From the NCBI RefSeq assembly GCF_964355755.1, contig NC_092670.1, positions 11,903,201 to 11,967,200 on the forward strand: a stretch of 64,000 bases of DNA. Reading direction: 5' to 3'. The stretch comes from Antedon mediterranea (Eukaryota > Echinodermata > Crinoidea > Comatulida > Antedonidae). The first letter of the stretch is position 1, and each line of letters begins with the position of its first letter. The position numbers and the translations under genes are program-made. The notes beneath the pieces were generated by a model. It was not told the DNA's origin. It searched no databases and saw nothing but the letters and a program-made list of their open reading frames with translations. This document shows positions 62,499 to 64,000 of the stretch, in pieces.

Positions 62499-63184
62499 TA
62501 AGCAAACTTTTAAATTCAAATAAAATTTCACAAATAGGAGTTAAAAGAAACATATTTCTCTGTCTTTATAATTTTCACTTTTCTTTTTTAACTGTCATAT
62601 TATTATCCACGTAGATTCCATTAGTAGGCCTAACTATTCAAAATCACTGTACTCCATCCTGTTTATTTAATCACTCAATGCCTGTATATATAATAACAAC
62701 TGTGTTATATTGTTGCAACAAATAAGCGCTTTGATTTAGTTGAACGATACTGTACTTTCAGTTTAATCATATTCACTACTTTTGATTGGGAAAACTCAAT
62801 TTGATTTTACAGGTCCTTAATTAAAAAGGCTATTTATATATATCGTTCTATTTTGTTTGGAAAACTATATAATTTTCTATATAGTTTCTCCAAGGTCAAT
62901 AATTGTGCAATAGCTGCAATGGGGCTTATAATTTTACTATACGGCAATCAAAACATGGTCATCGTAGCATAACATTGAAATATTCAATCACTTTAACGAC
63001 GACGAAAATAACCCCCGAAATGATCATAATCATAGAGATATTATACTATAATATCTCTGTCATAATAAAATCCGTCAAATTTGGTTTGCTTTTTATTTAG
63101 TTGTCTTCGTATCATCAACGCAACCCGAACGAACCTGAATACACTATAACGTAACGTTGAAGCTAAATCTCTCTCTGCACTAGT

Positions 63185-63346
63185 AAACGTTGTGGTGTGA
63201 CCATATATGGACATGATGATGTCATATCACTACCATATTTCGACATATCACTACCATATTTGGGCACATCACATTTTTTTGATTAGTTTGATCATGGAGA
63301 AATATTCCTAACTTATTTCTCCATGGTTTGATAGTGTAGACAGAGA
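63185..63346. mobile_element. MITE family B, copy 6, interrupted
   Basis: GTGGTGTGACCATATATGGA, CCATATTTGGGCACATCACA and GTTTGATAGTGTAGACAGAG match the family. The right arm is split by the hairpin at 63293-63325; the left end is worn. Confidence 0.65.
63286..63332. mobile_element. Tiny hairpin insert with 7-bp direct repeat (B)
   Basis: 33-bp hairpin CATGGAGAAATA-TTCCTAACT-TATTTCTCCATG at 63293-63325 with GTTTGAT repeated directly on both sides. Other MITE B copies have a single GTTTGATAGTGTAG here, so the pre-insertion site can be read. Confidence 0.7.
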
Positions 63347-64000
63347 TAACATGGGTACAGTGTTCGAGCCACAGCGGCGCCGAAAACACCGCCATTGCAC
63401 ACAGACGATATGTTGCGTCCTCGCCAAAATCTTGATTATAGATTGTAGGCCTTTGTGTTTAATTAATACCGGTACATTATCTGACGACCTAAAATGTTTA
63501 CTTTCGCTGTCTCTCGAAATTCACTGTTGGTACAATAATGTATTAGTGATCCTGAAATTAATTCATGTGTATCATGATATATAAATAAGACAACCCTATT
63601 TGAATATAATAAACTGGTTATATCTTTATTCGAATTGTGGCCTATAAAACAATCTAATTTACTAATAGTAGGTATATTGTAGTAAAAAAAATAAATATCA
63701 ATTTATTAGGAATGTTTCTATATTATTTATAAAATAAATAATTGATTTTCATAGGCCTACTAAATGTATAAGGAAAATTTACATCGTAATAAAATGTGAA
63801 ATTTGTATCGTTAATTGTTCGAATACAGTAACAGTATGTAATGGGCCTATCGTAATAGTTTTACTGTTGTTATATACAACGTACATCTTTTGAAAAGTAT
63901 TTGATAAAGTCTATTGTTCACACATTTTGAAATACAGTTACTTGTTCTTTACATTGTCTAGACAAGATGCATGATGGGATTATGACGTACACTAATACTG

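Larger units (their letters stand above)
60640..64000 (+). other. Presumed TMEM18 intron 3
   Basis: No exon matching the TMEM18 C-terminus seen. Contains the 5S-tRNA SINE, a tRNA-like A-box segment at about 62150 (GTGGTCTAGTGGTTAAAGCA), two tiny hairpins and a MITE B copy. AT-rich otherwise. Confidence 0.45.

Overview
The window is animal (metazoan) nuclear DNA, most likely from a deuterostome invertebrate, with an echinoderm or close relative my best guess. The reasons are AT-rich sequence, GT-AG introns, short exons in long introns crowded with small transposons, animal gene families (gamma-syntrophin, TMEM18, SEA/mucin/LDLa membrane proteins), and a striking excess of the octamer TAGGCCTA. 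The species cannot be fixed from the sequence alone. There are no bacterial operons, CRISPR arrays or phage genes.

Four genes can be built exon by exon with every splice phase consistent. (1) About 1647-13279, plus strand: 14 exons, 908 residues, a single-pass type II membrane protein. It has an acidic cytoplasmic tail, a SEA domain with a GSVIV self-cleavage motif, a Ser/Thr/Pro mucin stretch, a thyroglobulin type-1 domain, a furin site on a 27-nt microexon, and two LDL-receptor class A (LDLa) modules. (2) 17651-20595, plus strand: a shorter relative, 5 exons, 302 residues, one membrane segment and three LDLa modules. (3) 25726-55997, minus strand: a complete gamma-syntrophin, 18 coding exons, 495 residues, with PDZ, PH and syntrophin-unique regions. 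(4) From 59441, plus strand: the first three coding exons of TMEM18; the last part is not seen and is probably beyond the window. Genes 3 and 4 are head to head, as I remember SNTG2 and TMEM18 lying in human 2p25.3.

Most of the rest is repeats. There are three long tandem arrays (21-bp units at 24.1 kb, 34-bp at 36.4-37.5 kb, 54-bp at 51.1-53.2 kb) and several smaller ones. There are two families of palindromic MITEs, a PIF/Harbinger-like pair of about 770 bp, a roughly 600-bp terminal-inverted-repeat family, and a broken non-LTR retrotransposon between genes 3 and 4. tRNA-like sequences and two copies of a composite 5S rRNA-tRNA SINE are also present. Two tiny perfect hairpins (31 and 33 bp) are each bounded by a 7-bp direct repeat; one sits inside a MITE, as if it had inserted there.

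The membrane-protein genes probably form a tandem family of shed or signalling cell-surface proteins. Gamma-syntrophin is a scaffold of the dystrophin complex. TMEM18 is a nuclear-envelope membrane protein.
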